Source: Collimonas rhizosphaerae
Lineage (GTDB): Bacteria > Pseudomonadota > Gammaproteobacteria > Burkholderiales > Burkholderiaceae_D
Length of the DNA stretch: 64,000 nucleotides
Reading direction: 5' to 3'
Assembly: GCF_038896935.1 (NCBI RefSeq)
Contig: NZ_JBANDC010000006.1
Location: 62,001-126,000 of the forward strand
In this document: one piece after another, positions 17,479 through 26,186 of the stretch
Layout of the letters: every line of letters starts with the position of its first letter
Position numbering within the stretch: the first letter of the stretch is position 1
The notes under the pieces: model-generated
The model's input: only the letters and a program-made list of their open reading frames with translations
Databases searched by the model: none
What the model was told of the DNA's origin: nothing
Made by a program: the position numbers and the translations under genes

Positions 17479-17552
17479 CAAGATCAAGGGGCATGCTACT
17501 GAATAGACAAAATCATAAAAAGAGAACATGACGCTCTTGTTACATCAGATAG

Positions 17553-17582
17553 GCAAAAAAAATACGCCTGCAGGCGTATTCT
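17553..17582 (-). terminator. Terminator of the MarR-like gene
   Basis: On the minus strand the 20-bp palindrome AATACGCCTGCAGGCGTATT runs into a T run. It lies 37 bases after the MarR-like stop codon. Confidence 0.85.
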
Positions 17583-17618
17583 TGATGAGGGCGACTGCCC
17601 CGGGGGCCGGTGAAGCAG

Positions 17619-17987
17619 CTATTTGCTGGCATCCCGCGTCGCCTGCAGCAGGCATTTCGACAGCTTGTCGAAATGCAGCCAGGCCGCCTGGCTCAGCTCT
17701 ACCTGCTTGCGGCGCGTATCGTCGGTGTCGCTGAGGACGATCCAGCCCTTTTCCCGCATCGATTTCAGCCGCGCGTGCAGCATGGCCGGCGAACCGAGTT
17801 CGCTTTGCGCCATCATGTCGCGTACCGACAAGCGTTCCCTGGCTTGCCCGGCGCGCGCAACGAAGGCCAGGATGCGATCTTCCAGGGGATCCAGCGAAGG
17901 CAGCGAAGGCAAGCCGCGCAAGGCATTCGCCAGCTGCAAGAAGCGCACGTAGATATCTGCCGGTCGGTTATTTTTTTCCATGGCCAT
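17619..17987 (-). CDS. MarR-like winged-helix transcriptional regulator
   Basis: A 122-residue DNA-binding protein. After a short N-terminal helix it has a winged helix-turn-helix (residues about 35-100): LEDRILAFVA, VRDMMAQSELGSPAMLHARLKSMREKGWI and a wing with the acidic-basic DTDDTRRKQVELS, as in MarR proteins. The first and last dimerisation helices are shorter than in classical MarR (about 140-150 residues). It is a single gene divergent from the membrane protein at 18117, and it ends at its own terminator. Target genes are unknown; the divergent neighbour is the first candidate. Confidence 0.8.
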   Translation of the reverse strand: MAMEKNNRPADIYVRFLQLANALRGLPSLPSLDPLEDRILAFVARAGQARERLSVRDMMAQSELGSPAMLHARLKSMREKGWIVLSDTDDTRRKQVELSQAAWLHFDKLSKCLLQATRDASK

Positions 17988-18116
17988 ATTGTAAGCTGCT
18001 GTCGCCTAAACTGTTTGCCAACGCTGTTAAATTCATATCGATCATACGCGTCATTTCAGTCGCGTCGCAAGTATCTTCCTGCGCCTGCGCGGATACTTCG
18101 GTAAGATACGCGCGTC

Positions 18117-18686
18117 ATGTCCACTCCCCCATCCCCTGCCGCCAGATTGCGTCTCAACCTGCTGACAATCGGCAGTACGGCGGTCGTCTACATGCTGGTG
18201 TACATGGCCAACGACTGGCTGTTCAAGCACATCGAGTTCGCCCAGGGGATTGCCTGGATTTACCTGCCCGCAGGAATACGGCTTATCTGCACCCTGCTGT
18301 TTGCCGAAGCGGGCGTGTTCGGCATCTTCATCGCTTCATTGCTGACGTCCAGCATCTACGCCCTGTTCCCCGGCGATCCGGTCACCACCGTCGGCTACAG
18401 CATCATCTCGGCGCTGGCGCCTTACCTTGCCTATCGCTTCACCTTGCAGGAAATGCGCCTGCAGCCTTCGCTGAGCAACCTGACCACCACCCGCCTGCTG
18501 GCCTGCATCCTGCTGTACGGCCTGGCCAATCCGCTGCTGCAGCTGTTGTGGTTCGTCTTGCGCGGCGTCTCCTACCATTTCTGGTCGGGCCTGATCGTGA
18601 TGTCGATCGGCGACCTGACCGGCTCGCTGATCGTGGTCTATGCGATCAAGATGCTGCTGTCCTTCCTTCCCTTGCCAAGGCGCTAA
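18117..18686 (+). CDS. Integral membrane protein, MASE1-like
   Basis: A 189-residue protein made almost only of hydrophobic segments, about five to six likely membrane helices, with the motif WIYLPAGIRLICTLLFAEAGVFG near residue 42 and VMSIGDLTGSLIVVYAIKML at the end. This is the pattern of MASE1-type sensory membrane domains, but no cytoplasmic output domain follows, so it is a stand-alone membrane domain. It starts directly downstream of a region with an inverted repeat (AAGTATC/GATACTT). The function is unknown. Confidence 0.75.
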   Translation: MSTPPSPAARLRLNLLTIGSTAVVYMLVYMANDWLFKHIEFAQGIAWIYLPAGIRLICTLLFAEAGVFGIFIASLLTSSIYALFPGDPVTTVGYSIISALAPYLAYRFTLQEMRLQPSLSNLTTTRLLACILLYGLANPLLQLLWFVLRGVSYHFWSGLIVMSIGDLTGSLIVVYAIKMLLSFLPLPRR

Positions 18687-18826
18687 CCGCACGTGGTGCT
18701 GCGGCCACATCGCCGCCGATTGTAATACTGCCGAAATAATTCCTCGCTATTCTGCCGACAGTTATAGAAATTATAGCGGTTAGCGACTTCGCGCTATCGC
18801 CGCACATCTTCCATCGGGGTATAGCA

Positions 18827-19234
18827 ATGCGTAGTTGGGACGAACCAAAAAAGCGGAAAGCCCGCGTCGAAATCATTCCCATGATCGACGTGATGATGTT
18901 CCTGCTGGTGTTTTTTGTGCTGATCAGTCTCAACGTGATTCCCGCGCTCGGCTTGAAAACACATCTGCCGACGGCCAGCAGCTCACAGGACCTGAAGCCG
19001 CAAAACAAGGCGGTCATCACGATCGGCCTCAACGACGCGCTGCAGGTCGACGGCGTCGACACCAAGATCGGCGAGCTGCCGGCGCGCCTTAACCTGGCCC
19101 GCAAGAACGGTGAAAAGCTCAACGTCATCGTCAACAGCGACCGCGGCGTCGAAGTGCAGCGGCTGGTGGAAGTGATGGACACGCTGAAGCACAACGGCTT
19201 CGAGTCGATCTCCATTGCGACTCGCAAACCGTGA
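18827..19234 (+). CDS. exbD: Biopolymer transport protein ExbD
   Basis: Proton-channel subunit of the Ton motor, 135 residues. It has one N-terminal membrane helix with the essential aspartate (IPMIDVMMFLLVFFVL, Asp near residue 24) and a periplasmic domain of the ExbD/TolR type. The stop codon overlaps the tonB start (TGATG), so the two are translationally coupled. It leads the cluster exbD-tonB-receptor-exbB; this order is unusual, because exbB normally precedes exbD. Confidence 0.93.
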   Translation: MRSWDEPKKRKARVEIIPMIDVMMFLLVFFVLISLNVIPALGLKTHLPTASSSQDLKPQNKAVITIGLNDALQVDGVDTKIGELPARLNLARKNGEKLNVIVNSDRGVEVQRLVEVMDTLKHNGFESISIATRKP

Positions 19235-19962
19235 TGCAGGCAATGATGACCATGCCGTTCCTGTTTCGCTTTCGCGATGCGCTGGCGACGCTGCCAGCCA
19301 TGCTCATGCTGGCGATCCTGGTCTTTGCCGGCATCCAGAAAGTGGCGAAGATCGAGCCGCATCCTGACGAGTCCCTGGTGCAGATCGCCTTGACCGAACC
19401 GGAGCCGCCGGCGCCGCCCGTGATCACGCCACCGCCGCAGGTCCCGACGCCGCCGCAAGTGGCCAAGCCAGTCCCGGTAGCGCAACCAGTCCGGCAGCCG
19501 GCATCGCCGCAGGCCGTCAGCCAGGCGCCGGTCAGCAACAGTCCCAGCGCAGAAGTGGCGGCGCCGCCCAAGGCAGTCGCCGCGCCGGCTGCTCCAGCGC
19601 CGGTGACGCCGCCGGCGCCGGAACCGGCGCCACCCGTGGCCAAGCCGAACAACGCCAGCATTGAAGCTAGTTATGTCTCCAAGGTGCGTGCGCACCTGAA
19701 CAGCATCAAGCGTTATCCGACCGGCCGCGAAGCAAGCCAGCAGCGGCCGCAAGGCAAGGTGAAAGTGTGGTTCGTGCTGAACCGCGATGGCAGCCTGGTG
19801 GAACAAGGCATTGAAGAATCGTCGAACTCCATGCTGCTCGACGAAGCCGCCCGCAAGACCATCAACCGCGCCGCTTTTCCTGCGTTTCCCGAAACCAGCT
19901 GGGCCGGGGAAGCGACACACCGGTTCAGCGCGGAGCTGGAGTTTGTCCCGGGAGCGGGATAG
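19234..19962 (+). CDS. tonB: Energy transducer TonB
   Basis: Couples the ExbB/ExbD motor to the outer-membrane receptor. The 242-residue protein has an N-terminal membrane anchor (AMLMLAILVFAGIQ), a long Pro/Ala/Val-rich periplasm-spanning region (about 50-140) and a C-terminal TonB domain (YVSKVRAHLNSIKRYPTGR to the end). The start ATG overlaps the exbD stop; a GTG one codon earlier and an ATG three codons later are alternatives. Being encoded directly before the receptor, it is probably dedicated to it. Confidence 0.93.
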   Translation: MQAMMTMPFLFRFRDALATLPAMLMLAILVFAGIQKVAKIEPHPDESLVQIALTEPEPPAPPVITPPPQVPTPPQVAKPVPVAQPVRQPASPQAVSQAPVSNSPSAEVAAPPKAVAAPAAPAPVTPPAPEPAPPVAKPNNASIEASYVSKVRAHLNSIKRYPTGREASQQRPQGKVKVWFVLNRDGSLVEQGIEESSNSMLLDEAARKTINRAAFPAFPETSWAGEATHRFSAELEFVPGAG

Positions 19963-20040
19963 AACAACAGCGAGCAACAACGAGCGGCAGCTTGAACATC
20001 CAGTTTACACATACCAAAAACACATACAGGGAGTAATGCC

Positions 20041-22434
20041 ATGCAATTCAAAGTCACCCGGCTGTCACTGCTGATATCCGGCTTGTTCATCGCCGCCAGT
20101 CCGCTGGCCTACGCTGCCGAAACGTCTGACGTCGGCAAGGTCACGGTACAGGGCGATAACGGCGGCCAGAGCACCGGCCTGATCCAGCAGGAAGAATCGG
20201 CGAAAGCGCGCAGCTCGGTCAATCGCGACTATATGGAAAAACAGAGCACCACCAGCAATCCTTACCAGATGATCAATCTGCTGCCAGGCGTGAACTCCTA
20301 TGACCAGGACGGCACCGGCCTGTTCGGCGGCAACGTCCGCGTGCGCGGCTTCAACAGCGACCAGCTCGGCTTCACCATCAACGGCGCGCCGGTCAACGAT
20401 TCCGGCAGCTTTGCCGTCTATCCCCAGGAATATACCGATGCCGAAAACCTGTGCGACATCTTCGTCACGCAAGGCTCGACCGATACCGAAGCGCCGCACG
20501 TCGGCGCATCCGGCGGCAACATCGGCATGACCATGTGCACGCCGGAAGACCAGCAACGCTTCCGCACCGAATATACATTCGGCTCGAACAACTTGCGCAA
20601 AGGCTATGTGCGCTTCGATTCCGGCAAGCTGTTCAACGATCGTTTCAAATTCTTCATCTCCTATTCGAAAGCGCAAGCCGACAAGTTCAAAGGCACCGGG
20701 CGCGCCGACAAGGAACACGTCGACTTCAACAGCAAGCTGGATCTGGGCGGCGGCAGCTTCGTCGATACCGGCTTCATGTACAACTCGGCCCTGAACAACA
20801 ACTACCGTTCGCTGACCAAGGCTCAGATCGCCCAGTACGGACGCAACCTGGATTTCGGCACCGTCGCGCCGATACACCAGCCAGGCGGCGCCGGCGCGCA
20901 AAACGATTCAACCTACGGTCCGAACGCCGGCATCAATACCGGCAACAAGGACCTTTACTACGGCTACAACCTGAATCCGTTCAAGAACTGGCTGGGCACC
21001 ATGAACGCCCACTTCCAGCTGGCGCCGCAATCCAGCATCGATGTCAACCCGTACATGTGGTACGGCTTCGGCACCGGCGCCAACCAGCTGCAAACCATCA
21101 GCGAAGGCAATTCCGGCACCCTGCTGGGCGGCGGCGTGCGCGACGCCAATGGCGACGGCGACACCAAGGACACCGTGTTCGTCTACGAAGGCAGCCGCAC
21201 CCGCACCTATCGTCCAGGCGTCACAGTCAAGTACAACCAGCAGATCGACAATCACAAGCTGATGGTCGGCTACTGGTACGAGCGTGCACGGCACCAGCAA
21301 ACCGGTCCGTTTGCGCCTATCGACAACAACGGCAACTCGGCCGACGTCTGGCAAAACAATTCTTCCGTCTGGCTGCGCAACCAGGACGGCTCTTTCGTGC
21401 AATACCGTGACACGCTCACCGTCAGCACCGGAAAATCGGCATTTTTGCAAGACAATATCAGCCTGCTGCAAGACAAGCTGAACCTGCAGCTCGGCGCCCG
21501 CTACTCAAGCATTGACCGCGATTTCACCAACAACCCCAGCCAGAGCGCGCCCGGCTTCTACACCTTGCAAAAATCGTATTCCGACCTGCTGCCCAGCGTC
21601 GGCATCCGATACCAGCTCGACCAGGTGCAATCGGTATTCTTCAATGCGGCCAAGAACTTCAAGGCGCCAGGCAACTTCTCCTATTTCGGCCTGATCTCGG
21701 GCGGCAAGATCGTCAACGGCGTCTATACCGGCGGCACTGTGCGCAACCCGCTGGTAGACAAGGAAACGTCATGGAACTATGACCTCGGCTACCGTTACGC
21801 AAGCGACAAATGGACATTCTCCAGCTCGGTGTTTTATGTCGATTATAAAAACCGCATAGCCACGTCCTACAACCCTGATACCGGCAACCGCACTGACTTC
21901 AACGTCGGCGATTCCACCTCCAAGGGTTTCGAACTGGAATCGGGTTATTCGCTCACCAAGAACCTGAGCATGTACGGATCGCTGTCCTACATCAAGAGCA
22001 AGATGAAGAGCGACATGCCGTTTGCCGCCAATTTCGCGCTGCCCACCGGCGGCAAGGAATTCCCCGACACTCCGAACTGGCTGAGCGGCATGAGCCTGCA
22101 ATACGCGCAGGACAGCTGGTACCTGTTCGGACAGGCGAAGTACACCGGCAAACGCTACACCACGCTGGTCAACGACGACAGCCTGGGCGGCTATACGGTA
22201 TTCAACGCCGGCGCCGGCTATACCTTTCCATCGTCGACATGGCTGAAAAAACCGACCGTGCGTTTCAACCTCAGCAATATCTTTGACAAGCAGTACCTGA
22301 ACCTGAGTTCCGGCAGCGGCAGCCAGTTCACCACCAATGCCGTTGCGATCGGTCCGAATGCTCCGGCGTCGGCGCCGTCGTTCTACGTCAGCGCCCCACG
22401 CACTTTCAGCGTGACGCTGGTTGCGGATTTTTAA
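20041..22434 (+). CDS. TonB-dependent outer-membrane receptor
   Basis: A 797-residue gated barrel. It has a signal peptide (cut near LAYA), a TonB-box-like KVTVQG shortly after it, a plug domain (INLLPGVNSYDQDG, VRVRGFNSDQLGFTING) and a long beta barrel that ends in the terminal phenylalanine VADF typical of outer-membrane proteins. The start follows GGGAG. Its ligand is not evident; the neighbours (5'-nucleotidase and phospholipase D-like protein) suggest a phosphorylated compound, while iron chelates are the common alternative. No Fur box was seen upstream of exbD. Confidence 0.92.
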   Translation: MQFKVTRLSLLISGLFIAASPLAYAAETSDVGKVTVQGDNGGQSTGLIQQEESAKARSSVNRDYMEKQSTTSNPYQMINLLPGVNSYDQDGTGLFGGNVRVRGFNSDQLGFTINGAPVNDSGSFAVYPQEYTDAENLCDIFVTQGSTDTEAPHVGASGGNIGMTMCTPEDQQRFRTEYTFGSNNLRKGYVRFDSGKLFNDRFKFFISYSKAQADKFKGTGRADKEHVDFNSKLDLGGGSFVDTGFMYNSALNNNYRSLTKAQIAQYGRNLDFGTVAPIHQPGGAGAQNDSTYGPNAGINTGNKDLYYGYNLNPFKNWLGTMNAHFQLAPQSSIDVNPYMWYGFGTGANQLQTISEGNSGTLLGGGVRDANGDGDTKDTVFVYEGSRTRTYRPGVTVKYNQQIDNHKLMVGYWYERARHQQTGPFAPIDNNGNSADVWQNNSSVWLRNQDGSFVQYRDTLTVSTGKSAFLQDNISLLQDKLNLQLGARYSSIDRDFTNNPSQSAPGFYTLQKSYSDLLPSVGIRYQLDQVQSVFFNAAKNFKAPGNFSYFGLISGGKIVNGVYTGGTVRNPLVDKETSWNYDLGYRYASDKWTFSSSVFYVDYKNRIATSYNPDTGNRTDFNVGDSTSKGFELESGYSLTKNLSMYGSLSYIKSKMKSDMPFAANFALPTGGKEFPDTPNWLSGMSLQYAQDSWYLFGQAKYTGKRYTTLVNDDSLGGYTVFNAGAGYTFPSSTWLKKPTVRFNLSNIFDKQYLNLSSGSGSQFTTNAVAIGPNAPASAPSFYVSAPRTFSVTLVADF

Positions 22435-22518
22435 TCGATTTGTAGCAAACCATGGCGGCGGCCTTTGAACCAGGCCCGCCGCTGCAACAAAAGTGCATTC
22501 GTGCGCAGAGAGGTCAAC

Positions 22519-23169
22519 ATGAACATGCAATTATTCCACGAGCTCGCTTTCTACCTGATGTACGCCTGTGCTGCCTTGGCGATATTCGTGATTGTCGAAC
22601 GCGGGCTGTTTTTCAACTACACGCTGCGCCAGGCGATCGGCCTGGAAAAAGCCATGACCCACGCCGTGCAGCATGTAGAAGAACTGCCAAGCGCATTGAC
22701 GTCGCGCGCGAGCCTGCCGCTGACGCTGGTGTCCGACATCCTGGCTGAAAAACACCAGCTGACCAGCGAAAAAGACCTGGAAGATTTCAGCGAGTCGGTC
22801 TACATCGCCAACCGCGGCGAAGTGCAGCACCGGCTGTGGATCCTCGACACCATCGTCACCGCCGCTCCCCTGCTTGGACTGCTCGGCACGATTTTGGGTA
22901 TCATCGATACTTTCAAGGCGCTGGCGGTATCCGGCGTATCCGATCCAGGCCAGGTGTCGCAAGGCATAGGCACCGCCTTGTACGCGACGGCGCTGGGTAT
23001 CGGCATTGCGGTAGTCGGCATGTTTTTCTTTAATATGTTCCAGGAACGGATCGAGCGCATCAACGATCATTTGAAAGTATTGATGCTGCGCGCCTGCGTC
23101 GGCCGCGTTGCCGGCCACGAGAGCAAAGCGGCGGCACTGGCTGAAGCCGGAAAATTGCATCTCGCCTGA
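22519..23169 (+). CDS. exbB: MotA/TolQ/ExbB proton channel family protein
   Basis: Large subunit of the Ton motor, 216 residues. Three membrane helices are seen: near residues 5-25, near 115-140 (IVTAAPLLGLLGTILGIIDTF, the family signature) and near 150-180 (GIGTALYATALGIGIAVVG). I chose the ATG before NMQLFHELAFYL with the AGAGAGG Shine-Dalgarno; the longer frame adds 18 residues of no family character. It follows the receptor by 84 bases, so the Ton motor genes are split around the receptor. Confidence 0.92.
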   Translation: MNMQLFHELAFYLMYACAALAIFVIVERGLFFNYTLRQAIGLEKAMTHAVQHVEELPSALTSRASLPLTLVSDILAEKHQLTSEKDLEDFSESVYIANRGEVQHRLWILDTIVTAAPLLGLLGTILGIIDTFKALAVSGVSDPGQVSQGIGTALYATALGIGIAVVGMFFFNMFQERIERINDHLKVLMLRACVGRVAGHESKAAALAEAGKLHLA

Positions 23170-23200
23170 CCTGGATGGAATCGAGGACTGCTTGAAACAT

Positions 23201-24922
23201 ATGGGTGCAAAACCGGTGGTCCAAACCATCCTGTCGTGCTGCACGGCAGCCGTTTTCCTGGCGGCATGCAGCGGCCTGCAGCCGGCGGCGCAAAATGCAC
23301 CGCTGGAAATCAACCTGGTCGCCATCAATGACCTGCACGGCCACCTGGAAGCAGAAACCAGGAGCTACGCCAGCACGGCCGAAGCGGCGCCGCACAAGTT
23401 CAAGGTCGGCGGCCTGGACACCATCGGCGGCGCGCTCAGCGCATGGCGCGCCGAGGACCCGCAGCTGCTGCTGGTCGGCGCCGGCGACCTGATCGGCGCC
23501 AGCCCAGCCCTGTCCTCGATCTGGGCTGACGAACCGACCATCAGCGCGCTCAACCAGCTCGGCCTGCGCGTCAGCTCGGTGGGCAACCATGAATTCGACC
23601 AGGGCAGCGCCGAACTGCTGCGCTACCAGCATGGCGGCTGCAAGTCGAACCGGCCAGACAAGGCATGCCAGTTCGACGACCATTTTCCAGGCGCCGGATT
23701 TTCCTATCTGGCGGCCAATGTCATCGACAAGGCCACTAATCGCCCGCTGCTGGCGCCCTACCGGATTGAACAGGTGCGCGGCGTCAAGATCGCATTCATC
23801 GGCGCCGTAGTGCGCGGCACGGAAAAAATGGTGTCTGCCGACGGCATAGCCAACGTTGCGTTCATCGACGAGGCTGACGCCATCAACCGCTGGGTCCCTG
23901 AGATCAAGGCACAAGGCGTGAGCGCCATCGTGGTCCTGATCCATCAAGGCGGCGAAACGCCGGAACCGTTCGACATGTCGGCATGCAGCCATTTGCGCGG
24001 GCCTATCGTCGATATCGTCAAGCACCTTGACCCGGCGATCCGGCTGGTCATCAGCGCCCATAGCCACAACGGCTATACTTGCCAGGTCGACGGCCGCACG
24101 GTGACGCAAGGAGAATCCTTCGGCCACATGCTGACGCGGATCAAGCTCACCATCGATCCGCGCATCGCCGACCTGCAAGGCAAGGTCACTGCCATTGAAG
24201 CCCGGAACGTGCTGATGGACCAGCAGCGCTTTGCGCCCGATCCGGCACTATCGGTTTTCCTGCAAACGCTGAAAGCGCGCAGCGACCTGGTGCTGGCGCA
24301 GCCGATTGCACGGATTGCGGTGGCGCGCATCGACAACAAGATCAACGACGCCGGCGAATCGCCCCTGGGCGACGTGGTCGCAGATTCGCAGCTGGCGGCG
24401 ACGCGCAAATTCGGCGCACAGATCGCCATGACCAACCACAAGAGCATCCGCGAAAGCCTGGACAGCGGCGCCGGCGGCAGCAACTACGCCCAGGTCGCCG
24501 CGACCACGCCCTACGGCAATACGCTGATTCTGCTGTCGCTTACCGGCAGCCAGCTGCTGGCCCTACTGGAGCAGCAGAGCTGGCTGGAGCAGGATCGCCC
24601 GGGCGGGCGCATCATGCTGCAAGTCTCGCGCGGCCTGAGCTATCGCTGGGACGCCGGGCGGCCGCTCGGACAGCGGGTTGTGCCCGGCAGCGTCAAACTG
24701 AACGGCGTCGCCTTGCAGCCGCAGGGACAGTACCGGCTTAGCGTCAACAGTTTCATTTCCCAGGGCGGCGACGGCTTCAGCCTGCTGACGCAGGGCGCCG
24801 ACCGGGTCGATACCGGCATCAACGACCTCGATGCGCTGAGCCACTACCTGATCGCCAGCGAACACGACGGCCATCCGGCCGGCAGTGCGCAAGCGGACGG
24901 CCGCATTGTGCGTGTGCATTGA
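23201..24922 (+). CDS. 5'-nucleotidase/2',3'-cyclic phosphodiesterase-type lipoprotein
   Basis: A 573-residue metallophosphoesterase of the UshA/5'-nucleotidase family. The start at 23201 gives a lipoprotein signal with lipobox LAAC near residue 23. The catalytic domain shows AINDLHGH, GAGDLIGASP, GNHEFDQG and AHSHNGY with the metal-binding residues; the C-terminal substrate domain shows NHKSIRESL, a variant of the usual NGGGIR, and GGDGFSLL near the end. The loss of the two glycines in the NGGGIR motif may alter specificity. It begins 31 bases after exbB and is likely co-transcribed with the Ton genes, which suggests that it releases phosphate or nucleosides at the cell surface. Confidence 0.9.
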   Translation: MGAKPVVQTILSCCTAAVFLAACSGLQPAAQNAPLEINLVAINDLHGHLEAETRSYASTAEAAPHKFKVGGLDTIGGALSAWRAEDPQLLLVGAGDLIGASPALSSIWADEPTISALNQLGLRVSSVGNHEFDQGSAELLRYQHGGCKSNRPDKACQFDDHFPGAGFSYLAANVIDKATNRPLLAPYRIEQVRGVKIAFIGAVVRGTEKMVSADGIANVAFIDEADAINRWVPEIKAQGVSAIVVLIHQGGETPEPFDMSACSHLRGPIVDIVKHLDPAIRLVISAHSHNGYTCQVDGRTVTQGESFGHMLTRIKLTIDPRIADLQGKVTAIEARNVLMDQQRFAPDPALSVFLQTLKARSDLVLAQPIARIAVARIDNKINDAGESPLGDVVADSQLAATRKFGAQIAMTNHKSIRESLDSGAGGSNYAQVAATTPYGNTLILLSLTGSQLLALLEQQSWLEQDRPGGRIMLQVSRGLSYRWDAGRPLGQRVVPGSVKLNGVALQPQGQYRLSVNSFISQGGDGFSLLTQGADRVDTGINDLDALSHYLIASEHDGHPAGSAQADGRIVRVH

Positions 24923-24950
24923 TTCATCAGAAAATTTTTCGGAACCGCCC

Positions 24951-26168
24951 ATGCGTAAATTGACCGCAACGATTGCCATGCTGCTCGGCTGCGCCGGCAA
25001 CGCCCATGCCGAATTCGGCATCCCCGGCTACGAACTGGTGCATACCGCGCCGGTTGAAACCACGCTGGCCACGCCGGATTTGCGGGAGCCGCTGCAGGTG
25101 TGGAGCGAGATGTTCGATGGCGCCAAACAACAGATCGTGCTCGGTCAATTCTATGTCGCCAGCCAGCCTGGCGCCGCGTTCGAGCAGGTGATCGCGCGGC
25201 TTGCCGCGGCTGGCGCGCGCGGCGTCAAGATCCGTTTCCTGATGGAGGAAAAAGGCAAGTTCGCCTCCGACATGCCGACCATCGAACGGCTCAAGCAGAT
25301 TCCCAACCTGGAATTCCGCTATCTCGATTATTCCAGGCTGACCGGCAACGGCATCATCCACGCCAAATACATGGTGGTCGATGGCAGCAGCGCCTATGTC
25401 GGCAGCCAGAATTTCGACTGGCGCTCGTTCGCGCACATCCATGAAACCGGCTTGCGCATTACCGATGCCGTAGTGGTCGGCCAGCTGCAGAAAATCTTCG
25501 AGCACGACTGGCATGCGCAGGAGCTGATCGCGCAAGGAAAAGAAGTGCCCAGGCTGAACCAGGCCGTGGCGAGCGCCAACGACCAGCAAGCGACGTTCCT
25601 GGTCGCCAGTCCGAACGCTTTCAATCCACCCGGTGTCGGCGACTCCGAAACAGAATTGCCGAAACTGCTGGCGGCGGCCAAATCCGAAGTCAGGATACAG
25701 TTGCTCGACTATGCGCCGCTGAGCTACGGGCCGAATCACACCCGGCCTTATTACGCGGTCATCGACAATGCGATCCGCGCTGCGCTGGCGCGCGGCGTCA
25801 AGGTGAAGCTGATGGTGTCGAACTGGAATACCGAAAAGCCGGCGATCGCCTACCTGAAAAGCCTGGCGCTGCTGCCCGGCATGGAAATCAGGATTGTCAC
25901 GCTGCCGCCAGCCAGCAGCGGCTTCATTCCATTCGCCCGGGTCATCCATAGCAAAACCATGGCGATAGACGGCCAGGTAGCGTGGATCGGCACCAGCAAC
26001 TGGAGCGGCGGTTACCTGGACCTGTCGCGCAACCTGGAAATCGTGCTACGCAATGAAAAGATGGCAAAACGCATCGCCGACCTGCATCAACAGACATGGG
26101 ATTCAGCCTACGCCCAGCCGATCGACGTGATGAAGGATTATCCCAAGCCGGTGAAGGGCAAGGAATAA
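24951..26168 (+). CDS. Secreted phospholipase D-like protein
   Basis: A 405-residue member of the phospholipase D superfamily with a Sec signal peptide (cut near NAHA). Two HKD motifs are present: HAKYMVVDGSSAYVGSQNFD near residue 136 and HSKTMAIDGQVAWIGTSNW near 332, both complete, so catalysis is likely. The architecture resembles cardiolipin synthase-like and eukaryotic PLD3/4-like exported members. It starts 28 bases after the 5'-nucleotidase and closes the Ton/phosphoesterase cluster. The substrate (phospholipid or nucleic acid) cannot be read from the sequence. Confidence 0.9.
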   Translation: MRKLTATIAMLLGCAGNAHAEFGIPGYELVHTAPVETTLATPDLREPLQVWSEMFDGAKQQIVLGQFYVASQPGAAFEQVIARLAAAGARGVKIRFLMEEKGKFASDMPTIERLKQIPNLEFRYLDYSRLTGNGIIHAKYMVVDGSSAYVGSQNFDWRSFAHIHETGLRITDAVVVGQLQKIFEHDWHAQELIAQGKEVPRLNQAVASANDQQATFLVASPNAFNPPGVGDSETELPKLLAAAKSEVRIQLLDYAPLSYGPNHTRPYYAVIDNAIRAALARGVKVKLMVSNWNTEKPAIAYLKSLALLPGMEIRIVTLPPASSGFIPFARVIHSKTMAIDGQVAWIGTSNWSGGYLDLSRNLEIVLRNEKMAKRIADLHQQTWDSAYAQPIDVMKDYPKPVKGKE

Positions 26169-26186
26169 TCCTGCCAGGGCTCCGCC

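Larger units (their letters stand above)
17195..17618. other. 424-bp stretch with AT-rich antitoxin leader and no secure gene
   Basis: The first 55 bases are strongly AT-rich; on the minus strand they read GCTATTATTGGTGCTATTA, two copies of GCTATTA that could be the autoregulatory site of the Phd/RelE cassette. The middle holds a minus-strand ORF of uncertain status (17287-17478). The right end contains the terminator of the MarR-like gene. The composition differs from the flanking core genes, which fits a transferred cassette. Confidence 0.5.

Noticed and set aside
18646..19980. Open frame of 444 codons on the minus strand with Arg-rich repeats
   Set aside because: It is the complement of the exbD and tonB genes; the repeats reflect the proline-rich region of TonB.
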